From contig DYHU01000074.1 in NCBI GenBank assembly GCA_020724025.1, forward strand, positions 1-11,668: a stretch of DNA of 11,668 bases, in the 5' to 3' direction. Position 1 is the stretch's first letter. Each line of letters begins with the position of its first letter. Positions 1 through 6,159 of this stretch are shown here, one piece after another. Origin of the DNA: Syntrophorhabdus sp. (GTDB lineage Bacteria > Desulfobacterota > BSN033 > UBA1163). Both the position numbers and the translations under genes were made by a program. The notes beneath the pieces are model-generated. The model did not search any database, was not told where the DNA came from, and saw only the letters and a program-made list of their open reading frames with translations.

Positions 1-72
1 GGGAGCCTCCGGCGATTTCTTGCCCGAACTATGCCCTATAGTGTCTGAATTGCAAGAACCCCATTCCTTACC

Positions 73-101
73 TTGTGGGTTTCCCTTTTTTGTGGTATAT
101 A
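73..101 (+). promoter_or_regulatory. Candidate sigma70-type extended -10 promoter of coaBC
   Basis: A -35-like TTGTGG (73-78) lies 17 bases before TATATA (96-101), which is preceded by TG at 93-94, giving an extended -10. The expected transcription start is about 108, next to the ATG at 109, and no Shine-Dalgarno sequence precedes that ATG. The promoter reading is inferred from consensus only; the matching 17-base spacing is its best support. Confidence 0.4.
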
Positions 102-108
102 AGTTTCC

Positions 109-1311
109 ATGCTGAAAGGGAAAGAGATCGTTTTAGGGGTGACGGGTGGAATTGCGGCTTATAAGGCGGCTGAGTTTGTCAGGCTTCTGGTCAAACAGGA
201 GGCCCAGGTTCATGTGGTCATGACCCGAAATGCTCAAGAGTTTGTCACCCCGCTCACCTTTCAAACCCTTTCAGGAAATTCGGTGATCACCGATCCCTTT
301 ACTTTACTCGAAGACAAAAAAATCGGTCATGTCGCATTAGCTGATTTGGCAGAGCTGATCGTCATCCTTCCTGCCACTGCCAATATCATCGGAAAGATTG
401 CCAATGGGATTGCCGACGATTTCCTCTCCACCATGGTGATGGCCTCCAGGGCGCCTGTCCTTTTTGTTCCTTCGATGAATGTCAATATGTGGGAGAACAG
501 TGGACTTCAGAAGAATATCCAGACCCTCATGGAGAGGGGCTACCATTTGATGGAACCCGGGGAAGGGGAACTGGCCTGCCACTGGTATGGAAAGGGAAGG
601 CTGGCTGAATTGAGTGATGTCCTGGAGAGAATGGAAGATATCCTATCTCCAAAGGATTTGAAGGGAGAACGAATCCTCGTGACCGCCGGTCCAACCCAGG
701 AATCGATCGATCCGGTTCGATTCATCACCAACCATTCTTCAGGAAAGATGGGGTACGCCCTGTCAAAGATGGCAAGACGGAGAGGGGCTGAGGTCATATT
801 GGTAACAGGTCCTACTTACCTCCCCATTCCCCGTAGCGATATTGCACTGATTTCTGTAAAGACGGCGGAGGAGATGCGAAAGGCCGTCTTTACCCATTTA
901 AAAGACTGTTCGGTGGTCATTAAGGCAGCTGCAGTTTCGGATTATCGGCCGAAGGAGATTAGCCGGACGAAACTGAAGAAGAGCGTTCCCAGCACTTCCC
1001 TGGAACTGGAGAGGACAAGAGACATCCTTGGAGAGATAGGAAAGAAGAAGGGAAAGCGAATTCTTGTCGGATTTGCCGCCGAAACCGAGGACCTTGTCTC
1101 CAATGCGAGAAAGAAATTGAAAGAGAAGAATTTAGATCTGATTGTGGTCAATGATGTGACAAAACCGGGGGTGGGGTTTGCCTCGGAAACGAATCAGGTG
1201 AAGTTTCTATACCCATCCGGAGAGGTGAAGGATTTTCCCATGATGTCTAAGGAGGAAGTAGCTCAGTTTATCATGGATGAGGTCGTCAGTCTGTTGCAAA
1301 GAAATCAATAG
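109..1311 (+). CDS. coaBC: Bifunctional phosphopantothenoylcysteine decarboxylase / phosphopantothenate-cysteine ligase
   Basis: This cytoplasmic CoA-biosynthesis enzyme joins 4'-phosphopantothenate to cysteine (CoaB) and decarboxylates the product to 4'-phosphopantetheine (CoaC). At 400 aa it has the usual length of the fused protein. The N-terminal flavin domain (about 1-180) shows VTGGIAAYK, a catalytic-type His74 in GHVALAD, PATANIIGKIANGIADD (88-104), the PSMN motif with Asn124, and GELAC with Cys157 in the substrate-clamp region. The C-terminal ligase domain (about 186-400) shows VTAGPTQE, ITNHSSGKMG with Asn208, AAAVSDYRP, the KLKK lysine near 290 and GFAAET. The ATG at 109 gives the expected family start but has no Shine-Dalgarno, so initiation may be leaderless. 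The gene converges on fmdB with only 5 bases between stop codons. Function is near certain from motifs; the start is likely. Confidence 0.96.
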   Translation: MLKGKEIVLGVTGGIAAYKAAEFVRLLVKQEAQVHVVMTRNAQEFVTPLTFQTLSGNSVITDPFTLLEDKKIGHVALADLAELIVILPATANIIGKIANGIADDFLSTMVMASRAPVLFVPSMNVNMWENSGLQKNIQTLMERGYHLMEPGEGELACHWYGKGRLAELSDVLERMEDILSPKDLKGERILVTAGPTQESIDPVRFITNHSSGKMGYALSKMARRRGAEVILVTGPTYLPIPRSDIALISVKTAEEMRKAVFTHLKDCSVVIKAAAVSDYRPKEISRTKLKKSVPSTSLELERTRDILGEIGKKKGKRILVGFAAETEDLVSNARKKLKEKNLDLIVVNDVTKPGVGFASETNQVKFLYPSGEVKDFPMMSKEEVAQFIMDEVVSLLQRNQ

Positions 1312-1316
1312 ACCAT

Positions 1317-1598
1317 TTATTTAGCATCGGCCTTCTTCTCTACCTTCTTTTCCTCACTCTTTACGCTCTTCGGTTTTTCAGACGCTTCCTTATCCGACTT
1401 ACTCGCTTCCTGGCGGCTCGGTGAGGGGTAGTCGTTCACATAGAAACCAGAGCCTTTGAGGATGAAGTTGGTGGCCGAGATCAGTTTTTTAGCCTGGCCC
1501 AAACATTTGGGACAGGCCGGATTGCAGTCCTCATCTATTTTGTGAAAGATCTCGAAGACCTCATTGCATTTTCGACATTGATATTCATAAATGGGCAT
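1317..1598 (-). CDS. FmdB-family zinc-ribbon protein
   Basis: A 93-aa protein with the hallmark FmdB start MPIYEYQC and a putative zinc-binding knuckle pair, Cys8-x2-Cys11 and Cys29-x2-Cys32 (an extra Cys25 is present). A short conserved NFILKGSGFYVNDY segment follows (44-57). From about residue 58 to the end the chain is Lys/Glu/Ser-rich and probably disordered. The family is named after a protein regulating formamidase genes, but its general role is not established and I assign none. It lies 16 bases downstream of the rpoH stop on the same strand, with GGGAGG about 10 bases ahead of its ATG, so it is probably co-transcribed with rpoH and under the same CIRCE control. Identification of the family is firm; the function is unknown. 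Confidence 0.9.
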   Translation of the reverse strand: MPIYEYQCRKCNEVFEIFHKIDEDCNPACPKCLGQAKKLISATNFILKGSGFYVNDYPSPSRQEASKSDKEASEKPKSVKSEEKKVEKKADAK

Positions 1599-1614
1599 TC
1601 CTCTATACCTCCCG

Positions 1615-2466
1615 TTAAGCCTGTAAGCTCATGCCGGCGCTCATCTCTTTCTTTAACTTTTTTAACGCCTCTCCCTCAATCTGCCTGACCCGCTCCCGCG
1701 ATAGTTTAAGGTGGGTGCCGATCTCCTGGAGCGTAAGGGGTTCATCAGACATAATCCTGTTTTTAATGATAAAGACTTCCTTATCGTTTAAACGTTTCAA
1801 AGCCTTCTGGACCTCCAGTTCTCGAACCCCTTTTTCCTGTTCCCGAGCCAGGGTTTCTTCCTGATTGAGAGACTCTTCCTGAAGAAGGTCCAGATGCGTC
1901 AGCTCTTTGCCTTCGTCAAACGGAGCATCCAAGGAGAGATCCCTTGAAGCCATTCTCTGCTCCATCTCAATAAGGTCTTCTTTAGGGACATCCAAATCTT
2001 TGGCCAGAAGTTCATACTTCTTTTCATTCTCCCGATCAGATTCCAGCGCTTTTCTCACCTTTCCGATCTTATAAAAAAGTTTCTTCTGCGCCTGTGTGGT
2101 TCCGATCTTCACCAGGCTCCATGTTTTAATGATAAAATTCTGCATGTAGGCCCTGATCCACCAGATGGCATAAGATATAAACCGGTTTCCTTTGTAGGGG
2201 TCAAACTTCTTAACCGCCATCATGAGCCCGATATTTCCCTCCTGGATAAGGTCAAGGAGTTTGACGCCATAAGACTTATATTCAAGGGCCACCTTGACTA
2301 CAAATCTCAGGTTTGATGTAATCAATTTATGTGCCGCATCAATATCGTTGTGCTTACGATATTTTACAGCAAGATCAAACTCCTCTTCCGGTGTTAAGAG
2401 GGGGAACTGATTGATCTGTACGAGATAAGTTTGGAGAGAATTCTTGACAACAGGCAAGTTGGACAT
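1615..2466 (-). CDS. rpoH: RpoH-type (sigma-32) heat-shock RNA polymerase sigma factor
   Basis: A 283-aa group-3-length sigma factor that would direct RNA polymerase to heat-shock promoters. Core-binding region 2 is clear: DLIQEGNIGLMMAVKKFD (72-89), then the -10 recognition segment SYAIWWIRAYMQNFII (98-113). An RpoH-box-like stretch AQKKLFYKIGKVRKAL (126-141) separates RpoH from housekeeping sigma factors. Region 4 ends with a helix-turn-helix, LTLQEIGTHLKLSRERVRQI (244-263), for -35 contact. Region 1.1 is absent, as usual for RpoH. GGAG lies 8 bases before the ATG. The promoter carries a perfect CIRCE operator over the predicted transcription start, so HrcA repression is expected in addition to any post-translational control. 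fmdB follows 16 bases downstream. A related stress sigma subgroup is possible, but RpoH fits best. Confidence 0.92.
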   Translation of the reverse strand: MSNLPVVKNSLQTYLVQINQFPLLTPEEEFDLAVKYRKHNDIDAAHKLITSNLRFVVKVALEYKSYGVKLLDLIQEGNIGLMMAVKKFDPYKGNRFISYAIWWIRAYMQNFIIKTWSLVKIGTTQAQKKLFYKIGKVRKALESDRENEKKYELLAKDLDVPKEDLIEMEQRMASRDLSLDAPFDEGKELTHLDLLQEESLNQEETLAREQEKGVRELEVQKALKRLNDKEVFIIKNRIMSDEPLTLQEIGTHLKLSRERVRQIEGEALKKLKKEMSAGMSLQA

Positions 2467-2489
2467 TATATAAACTCCATATCAGTTTA

Positions 2490-2516
2490 TTAGCACTCCA
2501 GAAGAAAGAGTGCTAA
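2490..2516 (-). promoter_or_regulatory. CIRCE operator (HrcA binding site) of rpoH
   Basis: A perfect 9-9-9 match to the CIRCE consensus: TTAGCACTC (2490-2498), a nine-base spacer, then GAGTGCTAA (2508-2516). Two more base pairs extend the stem on each side (2488-2518). It overlaps the predicted transcription start near 2511, the classical repressor position, and would also form a hairpin in the 5' leader of the rpoH mRNA. CIRCE is the known target of the heat-labile repressor HrcA; hrcA itself is not in this window. Confidence 0.95.
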
Positions 2517-2517
2517 T

Positions 2518-2546
2518 AATATAATATATTGGCTTTTAGAAGTCAA
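2518..2546 (-). promoter_or_regulatory. Sigma70-type promoter of rpoH-fmdB
   Basis: Read on the minus strand, TTGACT (2541-2546) is separated by exactly 17 bases from TATATT (2518-2523). The predicted start near 2511 falls inside the CIRCE element, giving a leader of about 45 bases. The promoter resembles a housekeeping type and not the sigma-32 consensus, so rpoH appears to be driven by the vegetative sigma factor. Confidence 0.75.
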
Positions 2547-2552
2547 GAGAAG

Positions 2553-2580
2553 TTGTCCATCTATTTGATTTTATTATTTA
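2553..2580 (+). promoter_or_regulatory. Weak candidate promoter of the DUF1844 gene
   Basis: TTGTCC (2553-2558) and TATTTA (2575-2580) are 16 bases apart in an AT-rich stretch divergent from the rpoH promoter. The match to consensus is only moderate, and several other AT hexamers here could serve as the -10 element. Confidence 0.3.
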
Positions 2581-2626
2581 ATTTCAAGATTTAGCTGATA
2601 ACGATTCGCCTTCTCCGGAGGATGCC

Positions 2627-3025
2627 ATGGCTGACGAAAAGAGAAATGAGGAGCAAGAAAAGGGTTTTGTTGTGAGGGATAAGAGATTTACTGCCAAAAA
2701 AGAGGAGGAGAAGGTTTCTCCAAAAGAGGATAAGAGGGAGGAGCCATTAATAGAAGAAGCTTCGGGAGAGGAGGGTCCTCTTCCGGAGATCAGTTTTACG
2801 AGTTTCATTTTCTCGCTTAGCACATCTGCCCTCATCCAATTGGGAGAGATCGAGGATCCATTTACTCGAAAACAGTCGAAAAATCTTCCCATAGCCAAAC
2901 AGACCATAGACCTCATTGGAATGCTTAGAGAGAAGAGCAAGGGAAATCTGACTTCAGAAGAAGAAAAGTTATTAGATAGCGTCCTCTTCGACCTTAGAAT
3001 GAGGTATGTAAAAGCCGCAGGATAA
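2627..3025 (+). CDS. DUF1844 family protein of unknown function
   Basis: A 132-aa soluble protein. The first 50 or so residues are highly charged (Lys/Glu-rich) and probably disordered. The conserved DUF1844 domain runs from about 55 to 129: FTSFIFSLSTSALIQLGEIE, then NLPIAKQTIDLIGMLREKSK (86-105), then GNLTSEEEKLL and FDLRMRYV. The domain is predicted to be helical and has no recognisable catalytic motif. DUF1844 is common in Desulfobacterota, Acidobacteria and relatives, and its role is undescribed as far as I know. GGAGG lies 6 bases before the ATG, which supports the start. It is divergent from rpoH and converges on htrA across an inverted repeat array. The family call is firm; I infer no function. 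Confidence 0.88.
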   Translation: MADEKRNEEQEKGFVVRDKRFTAKKEEEKVSPKEDKREEPLIEEASGEEGPLPEISFTSFIFSLSTSALIQLGEIEDPFTRKQSKNLPIAKQTIDLIGMLREKSKGNLTSEEEKLLDSVLFDLRMRYVKAAG

Positions 3026-3032
3026 CCGTAAA

Positions 3033-3130
3033 CATGGAATAATGGAACAGTGGAATCATGGAATGATGGGAAAATTTCTATTCGCATTTAAACTCAGTAT
3101 TCCAGTATTCCAACATTCCATCCTTCCATG
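3033..3130. repeat. Inverted array of 8-bp TGGAATNN units between convergent genes
   Basis: The left arm (3033-3070) holds four units of about 8 bases, each starting TGGAA (TGGAATAA, TGGAACAG, TGGAATCA, TGGAATGA), after CATGGAAT-type phasing. The right arm (3093-3130) is the inverted counterpart with ATTCCA units. By my count the arms match at 28 of 38 positions around a 22-base AT-rich spacer, and mismatches fall almost entirely in the variable bases between TGGAA cores. It fills the gap between the DUF1844 gene and htrA, which converge here. It might act as a bidirectional terminator, although no clear U-tract follows either arm. Confidence 0.8.
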
Positions 3131-3135
3131 CCTAT

Positions 3136-4587
3136 TTATTTTTTAAAGGTCAGATAAAAACTGCTTCCTTTTCGATGGATCTGGAAGAGGATTCCTTTTT
3201 CGATACTGGCGTCTTTCATCGCCTTTTCAAAATCCTTTAATGACTCGATCTTCTTCCGGTTGATCTCCAGAATCACGTCCCCTTCCTGGAGGCCTATTTC
3301 ATCGGCGAGACTCCCATCCTCCACTGCAATGACAACCACCCCCTGTTTGACTCCGGTAATTCGGAAGCGAGCCGCCAGCTGAGGCGTTAATTCTTGAAGC
3401 CTTGCCCCTAATTTTTCCTCTCCTTCCTTCTCCTTTTGCAATTCGGCCTTGTCGGGCATGGCAGAGGTGGTCACTTCGATGGTTGTCGCTTTTCCATCCC
3501 TGAGAATGGACAATTTCACCTTCTGGCCGACTTTTTTCTTCTGGATTTCCTTGACCAGTTCACTCACATTTTTCACAGGCTTATCATCCACCGCTTTAAT
3601 GATATCGCCTGATGCCATTCCCGCCTTTTCGGCGCCGGTACCCGAATAGATCTGGCCGATCAGCACCCCTTCCTTCTCTTTGGTTTTAAAGTGTTCCATC
3701 ATCTCCGGAGTGATATCCTGAACACTGATTCCCAGCCAGGGCCGAACGACCTTGCCTGTTTTGATGAGATCGTTCAATATCTGCTTGGCCATATTGATGG
3801 GGATGGCAAACCCGATCCCTGTCCCCGGCTGGATGATCATGGCGTTGATCCCAACCACTTCTCCATCAATATTACAGAGAGGACCTCCGCTGTTGCCCGG
3901 GTTGATGGAGGCATCCGTCTGAATGAAGTCTTCGTAAGTACCCGTTCCCAGTCCGGAGCGTCCTTTGGCGCTGATAACGCCGACGGTGACCGTGTGCTCC
4001 AGCCCAAAGGGGCTTCCGATCGCAATCGCCCATTCGCCGACATCGAGTTTATCCGAATCTCCCAGGGTAGCCACGGGAAGGTCTTTTGCCTTAATATGGA
4101 GGACAGCCAGATCGGTCCGGGAGTCCTGACCTTTAATCGTTGCAACGAATTCTCTTCCGTCGTTAAGGCGCACCTTTACTTTATCCGCCCCTTCAATCAC
4201 ATGGTTGTTCGTTAGAACATAGCCCTCTTTATCAACGATGACCCCTGATCCACCGCTTCTCTGTTTATGCCGATACTCTTTTCCTTTTTCCCTGGGGCCA
4301 CCGAACCCCCTGAAAAATTCCTCAAAGGGACTTCCCTTAAAAAAATCTTCTCCAAATCTTTCCCATGGTTTTATCGTGATCGTCTTTTCTGTTGTGATAT
4401 TAACGACAGAAGGCTGAACTTTCTTTGACACCTCTACAAAGGCTTGCCCTAAGGACCTGGCCGTCGATAATTTATCATTTTTTGGAAGTGAATCTGCCCT
4501 GTCTTTACCCACACAGAAGAAGAGGCCGAAGAGGAGAAAAATTAAAGAAAGTCCCAGGATCAATTTTTTAGCTGTTTTTTTACTCAT
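3136..4587 (-). CDS. degP: Periplasmic HtrA/Do-family serine endoprotease with two PDZ domains
   Basis: An envelope quality-control protease that degrades misfolded periplasmic or outer-membrane proteins. The 483-aa protein begins with a Lys-rich segment and a hydrophobic stretch (about 9-26), which is a signal peptide or an N-terminal anchor; LFFC at 22-25 is not a good lipobox. The trypsin-like domain carries the triad His129 (NNHV), Asp159 (SRTDLAVL) and Ser233 (GNSGGP). A long Phe/Gly-rich insertion at 75-97 corresponds to the LA loop. PDZ1 spans about 283-375 (WLGISVQ, GDIIKAVDDKPV) and PDZ2 about 395-480 (GDVILEINRKKI). GGAGG lies 8 bases before the ATG. A strong divergent promoter drives it away from the toxin-antitoxin genes. 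DegP, DegQ and MucD cannot be told apart here; the symbol denotes the Do family. Confidence 0.94.
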   Translation of the reverse strand: MSKKTAKKLILGLSLIFLLFGLFFCVGKDRADSLPKNDKLSTARSLGQAFVEVSKKVQPSVVNITTEKTITIKPWERFGEDFFKGSPFEEFFRGFGGPREKGKEYRHKQRSGGSGVIVDKEGYVLTNNHVIEGADKVKVRLNDGREFVATIKGQDSRTDLAVLHIKAKDLPVATLGDSDKLDVGEWAIAIGSPFGLEHTVTVGVISAKGRSGLGTGTYEDFIQTDASINPGNSGGPLCNIDGEVVGINAMIIQPGTGIGFAIPINMAKQILNDLIKTGKVVRPWLGISVQDITPEMMEHFKTKEKEGVLIGQIYSGTGAEKAGMASGDIIKAVDDKPVKNVSELVKEIQKKKVGQKVKLSILRDGKATTIEVTTSAMPDKAELQKEKEGEEKLGARLQELTPQLAARFRITGVKQGVVVIAVEDGSLADEIGLQEGDVILEINRKKIESLKDFEKAMKDASIEKGILFQIHRKGSSFYLTFKK

Positions 4588-4617
4588 CGCTTATTCCTCC
4601 AAGATATCGATATTAAT

Positions 4618-4646
4618 AGATTATCCTTTTTTGGACGAGTTGTCAA
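4618..4646 (-). promoter_or_regulatory. Sigma70-type promoter of htrA
   Basis: On the minus strand a perfect TTGACA (4641-4646) lies 17 bases before TAATCT (4618-4623), with the predicted start near 4611 and a leader of about 24 bases containing GGAGG. No sigma-32 or sigma-E consensus is apparent. Its -35 box lies 27 bases from the -35 box of the divergent toxin-antitoxin promoter. Confidence 0.75.
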
Positions 4647-4673
4647 ATACCTTTGGGACGAATACAAATGTTT

Positions 4674-4702
4674 TTGACAACCTGTCCTCCCTTTGTTAAA
4701 AT
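4674..4702 (+). promoter_or_regulatory. Sigma70-type promoter of the toxin-antitoxin operon
   Basis: A perfect TTGACA (4674-4679) with a 17-base spacer to TAAAAT (4697-4702) gives a near-consensus promoter and a start near 4709. The leader is about 29 bases. Strong basal transcription is typical of toxin-antitoxin operons that the antitoxin represses, but I see no convincing palindromic operator; CTAAAT is repeated directly at 4706-4711 and 4722-4727. Confidence 0.75.
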
Positions 4703-4737
4703 AGTCTAAATTCTGGTCAACCTAAATGGAGGTCATC

Positions 4738-4998
4738 ATGAAAGCCTTATCAGTCTCTGAGGCAAAGATGAAGCTGAGCGGATTGATCGATGCGGTCAAT
4801 ACAACGGATGAAGAGATTGTGATCACGAAGAATGGTCGCCCTGCAGCTGTGTTAGTGAGTCCGGAGGAATTTGAGAGCCTGAAGGAAACGGTCGCCGTAA
4901 GATCGGATTCGTCCTTAATGAAAGAGATCAGGAAGGGAATCAAAGGCTTGAAAATGAAAAAGGCAAAGCTCTATACTCTCGAGGAATTGTTCCGTTAA
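4738..4998 (+). CDS. Phd/YefM-family antitoxin of a type II toxin-antitoxin pair
   Basis: An 86-aa protein with the family N-terminus SVSEAKMKLSGLIDAV, followed by EEIVITKNGRPAAVLVSPEE (25-44), the fold that binds operator DNA. The C-terminal tail (about 50-86) is charged and ends in YTLEELF, the kind of flexible segment that wraps the toxin. I chose the ATG at 4738 over the in-frame ATG at 4726 because GGAGG (4728-4732) stands 5 bases before 4738, and SVSEAK then lies at the usual distance from the start. By family knowledge it neutralises the RelE-type toxin encoded downstream and autoregulates the operon. A 73-base gap separates it from the toxin gene, whereas such pairs often overlap or nearly abut. 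Confidence 0.88.
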   Translation: MKALSVSEAKMKLSGLIDAVNTTDEEIVITKNGRPAAVLVSPEEFESLKETVAVRSDSSLMKEIRKGIKGLKMKKAKLYTLEELFR

Positions 4999-5071
4999 TT
5001 TGCCCTTCGGCTATGTTTAGGGTTGAGCCTTCAACTGATCTTGTGGTTAACTGCGCGGGATTAAATAGGCG

Positions 5072-5356
5072 ATGTATAAACTTGTAGTCCCAGAAGACAT
5101 TCGAGAACTGATTAAAACGATGCATCCCTCTCTGAAGAAAAAGGTTAAATCTTCACTAAAAATGGTTTTATCTGACCCCCATTCGGGGAAAGCTCTCATG
5201 GATGAACTTTCAGGGTTAAGAAGTTTCCGGGTGAGTTCTTTCAGAATCATCTACAGGATCAAAGGCCCCGAACAGATCGAACTTGTTGCTATTGGTCCAC
5301 GGGAGCACATCTACGAAGAGACTTTCCGGATCGTTCAGAAAGAGGAAGAAGGGTGA
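5072..5356 (+). CDS. RelE/ParE-superfamily toxin
   Basis: A 94-aa basic protein with the RelE-type core: LKKKVKSSLKMVLSDPHSGK (21-40), then ALMDELSGLRSFRVSSFRIIYRI (41-63 region) and the final strand LVAIGPREHIYEE (71-83). Arg50, Arg53, Arg58, Arg62 and Arg77 are candidates for RNA contact or cleavage. RelE members cut mRNA on the ribosome, while ParE members poison gyrase; the sequence leans towards the RelE-like branch, but this is not decisive. The start is fixed by an in-frame TAG two codons upstream. The ribosome binding site is weak (AGG 3 bases before ATG), which would keep toxin synthesis below antitoxin synthesis. A short hairpin (GTTGA-GCCT-TCAAC) lies in the gap after the antitoxin gene. 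Confidence 0.87.
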   Translation: MYKLVVPEDIRELIKTMHPSLKKKVKSSLKMVLSDPHSGKALMDELSGLRSFRVSSFRIIYRIKGPEQIELVAIGPREHIYEETFRIVQKEEEG

Positions 5357-5538
5357 AAAGAGGCCCTAATTTCCCTGGCGAAACCTTCCGTGTCCTGAAT
5401 GAAAAAGAAGAATGTGAATACTGCGAATAAAGCATGGCGCATAGCGAAAAGAGTATTACCCCGGCGCCAGAGCACAGTGTTGATTTGAAGATTGGGGAAG
5501 ACTTCAGGTCAGTGAGAGGGGATGGTTGGCAATAAAAG

Positions 5539-6123
5539 TTACAGCTTCATCGATTTTTGGCCTTCTGAGAGTCCTCTGTCGAAAATTTTCAGGCTCACTT
5601 CCCTAAATTTTGGAGGGGTGACACGATCGATGGATTGCCTCAGTTTTTCATGCGGGAAGGGAAACCTGGGGTGGGCCGAGGCGAAACCAATCAGAGCGAT
5701 GTTGGTTGACTGGACCGATCCCATTTCACGGGCCATACCGTCCGCCGAGAATATGTAAATTTCAATCCCCTTCTCCTTCAGGTAATTCCTGATCTGATCG
5801 TTCATATAGTCAGGATCTGAGGCGTTGATAAAACCGAGACCTCCGTTTTGACCAATTGCAGATGGTCTGAGATAGTGAACGGTTTTCAAAGCCTCATTCC
5901 TTTCAAGGGACAAGAGGATGTTGGCGCTTCCCCTTTTTACAAGGGGGCTATCAAAATTTCCAATTTTGAGATGGGTAATCACCGAGCCACCCCGCTGGCT
6001 CATGCCGTGATCCTCTGATCCAATCACAGGATGTCCTTCCTGGAGAGCAAAATCGGAGAAGATCCGGGTCACCAGGAGAACGCCCTGTCCACCCACTCCG
6101 GAAATAATCATCTGGATGTTCAA
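5539..6123 (-). CDS. iorB: Indolepyruvate:ferredoxin oxidoreductase, beta subunit
   Basis: The gamma-domain subunit of the oxygen-sensitive 2-oxoacid:ferredoxin oxidoreductase family. With IorA it oxidises aryl-pyruvates, from transamination of Trp, Phe and Tyr, to aryl-acetyl-CoA, CO2 and reduced ferredoxin. At 194 aa it has the family's usual length. Diagnostic motifs are GVGGQGV at 9-15 and SEDHGMSQRGGSV at 36-48. I chose the TTG at 6123, giving MNIQMIISGVGGQGV as in relatives, because GAGGGAG (6129-6135) lies 5 bases before it. An in-frame ATG at 6192 would add 23 residues encoded partly by a palindromic repeat and is unlikely; the ATG at 6111 is poorly spaced from the ribosome binding site. 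It follows iorA by 181 bases, a gap filled by a structured repeat. Confidence 0.9.
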   Translation of the reverse strand: MNIQMIISGVGGQGVLLVTRIFSDFALQEGHPVIGSEDHGMSQRGGSVITHLKIGNFDSPLVKRGSANILLSLERNEALKTVHYLRPSAIGQNGGLGFINASDPDYMNDQIRNYLKEKGIEIYIFSADGMAREMGSVQSTNIALIGFASAHPRFPFPHEKLRQSIDRVTPPKFREVSLKIFDRGLSEGQKSMKL

Positions 6124-6128
6124 TCTTT

Positions 6129-6135
6129 CTCCCTC
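6129..6135 (-). promoter_or_regulatory. Shine-Dalgarno sequence that fixes a TTG start for iorB
   Basis: GAGGGAG on the minus strand, preceded by AAGGT, lies 5 bases upstream of the TTG codon at 6121-6123. This spacing favours TTG over the ATG at 6111, where it would be 17 bases, and over the upstream ATG at 6192. Confidence 0.65.
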
Positions 6136-6159
6136 ACCTTCAATCTCTCCCGCCAGATT

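Noticed and set aside
56..94. Possible terminator hairpin (AACCC...GGGTT followed by a T-run) before coaBC
   Set aside because: The stem is only 5-7 bp with a bulge and a long loop, and no convincing upstream gene end is visible in positions 1-108.
3691..4215. 174-codon plus-strand open frame opposite htrA
   Set aside because: It is a shadow of the protease catalytic domain, with no ribosome binding site and no protein-like motif.
4513..4515. HtrA Cys25 as a lipoprotein attachment site
   Set aside because: The preceding residues LFF do not fit a lipobox, which needs a small residue just before Cys.
4640..4680. Inverted repeat TTGTCAAA/TTTGACAA as a repressor operator
   Set aside because: It is fully explained by two oppositely oriented -35 boxes; no additional symmetric sequence supports an operator.
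5399..5488. 29-codon plus-strand ORF (starts MKKKNVNTANKAWRIAKR) after the toxin gene
   Set aside because: It has no ribosome binding site and no promoter. AWRIAKR resembles fragments of small basic proteins, but this is too weak to call a gene or a remnant.
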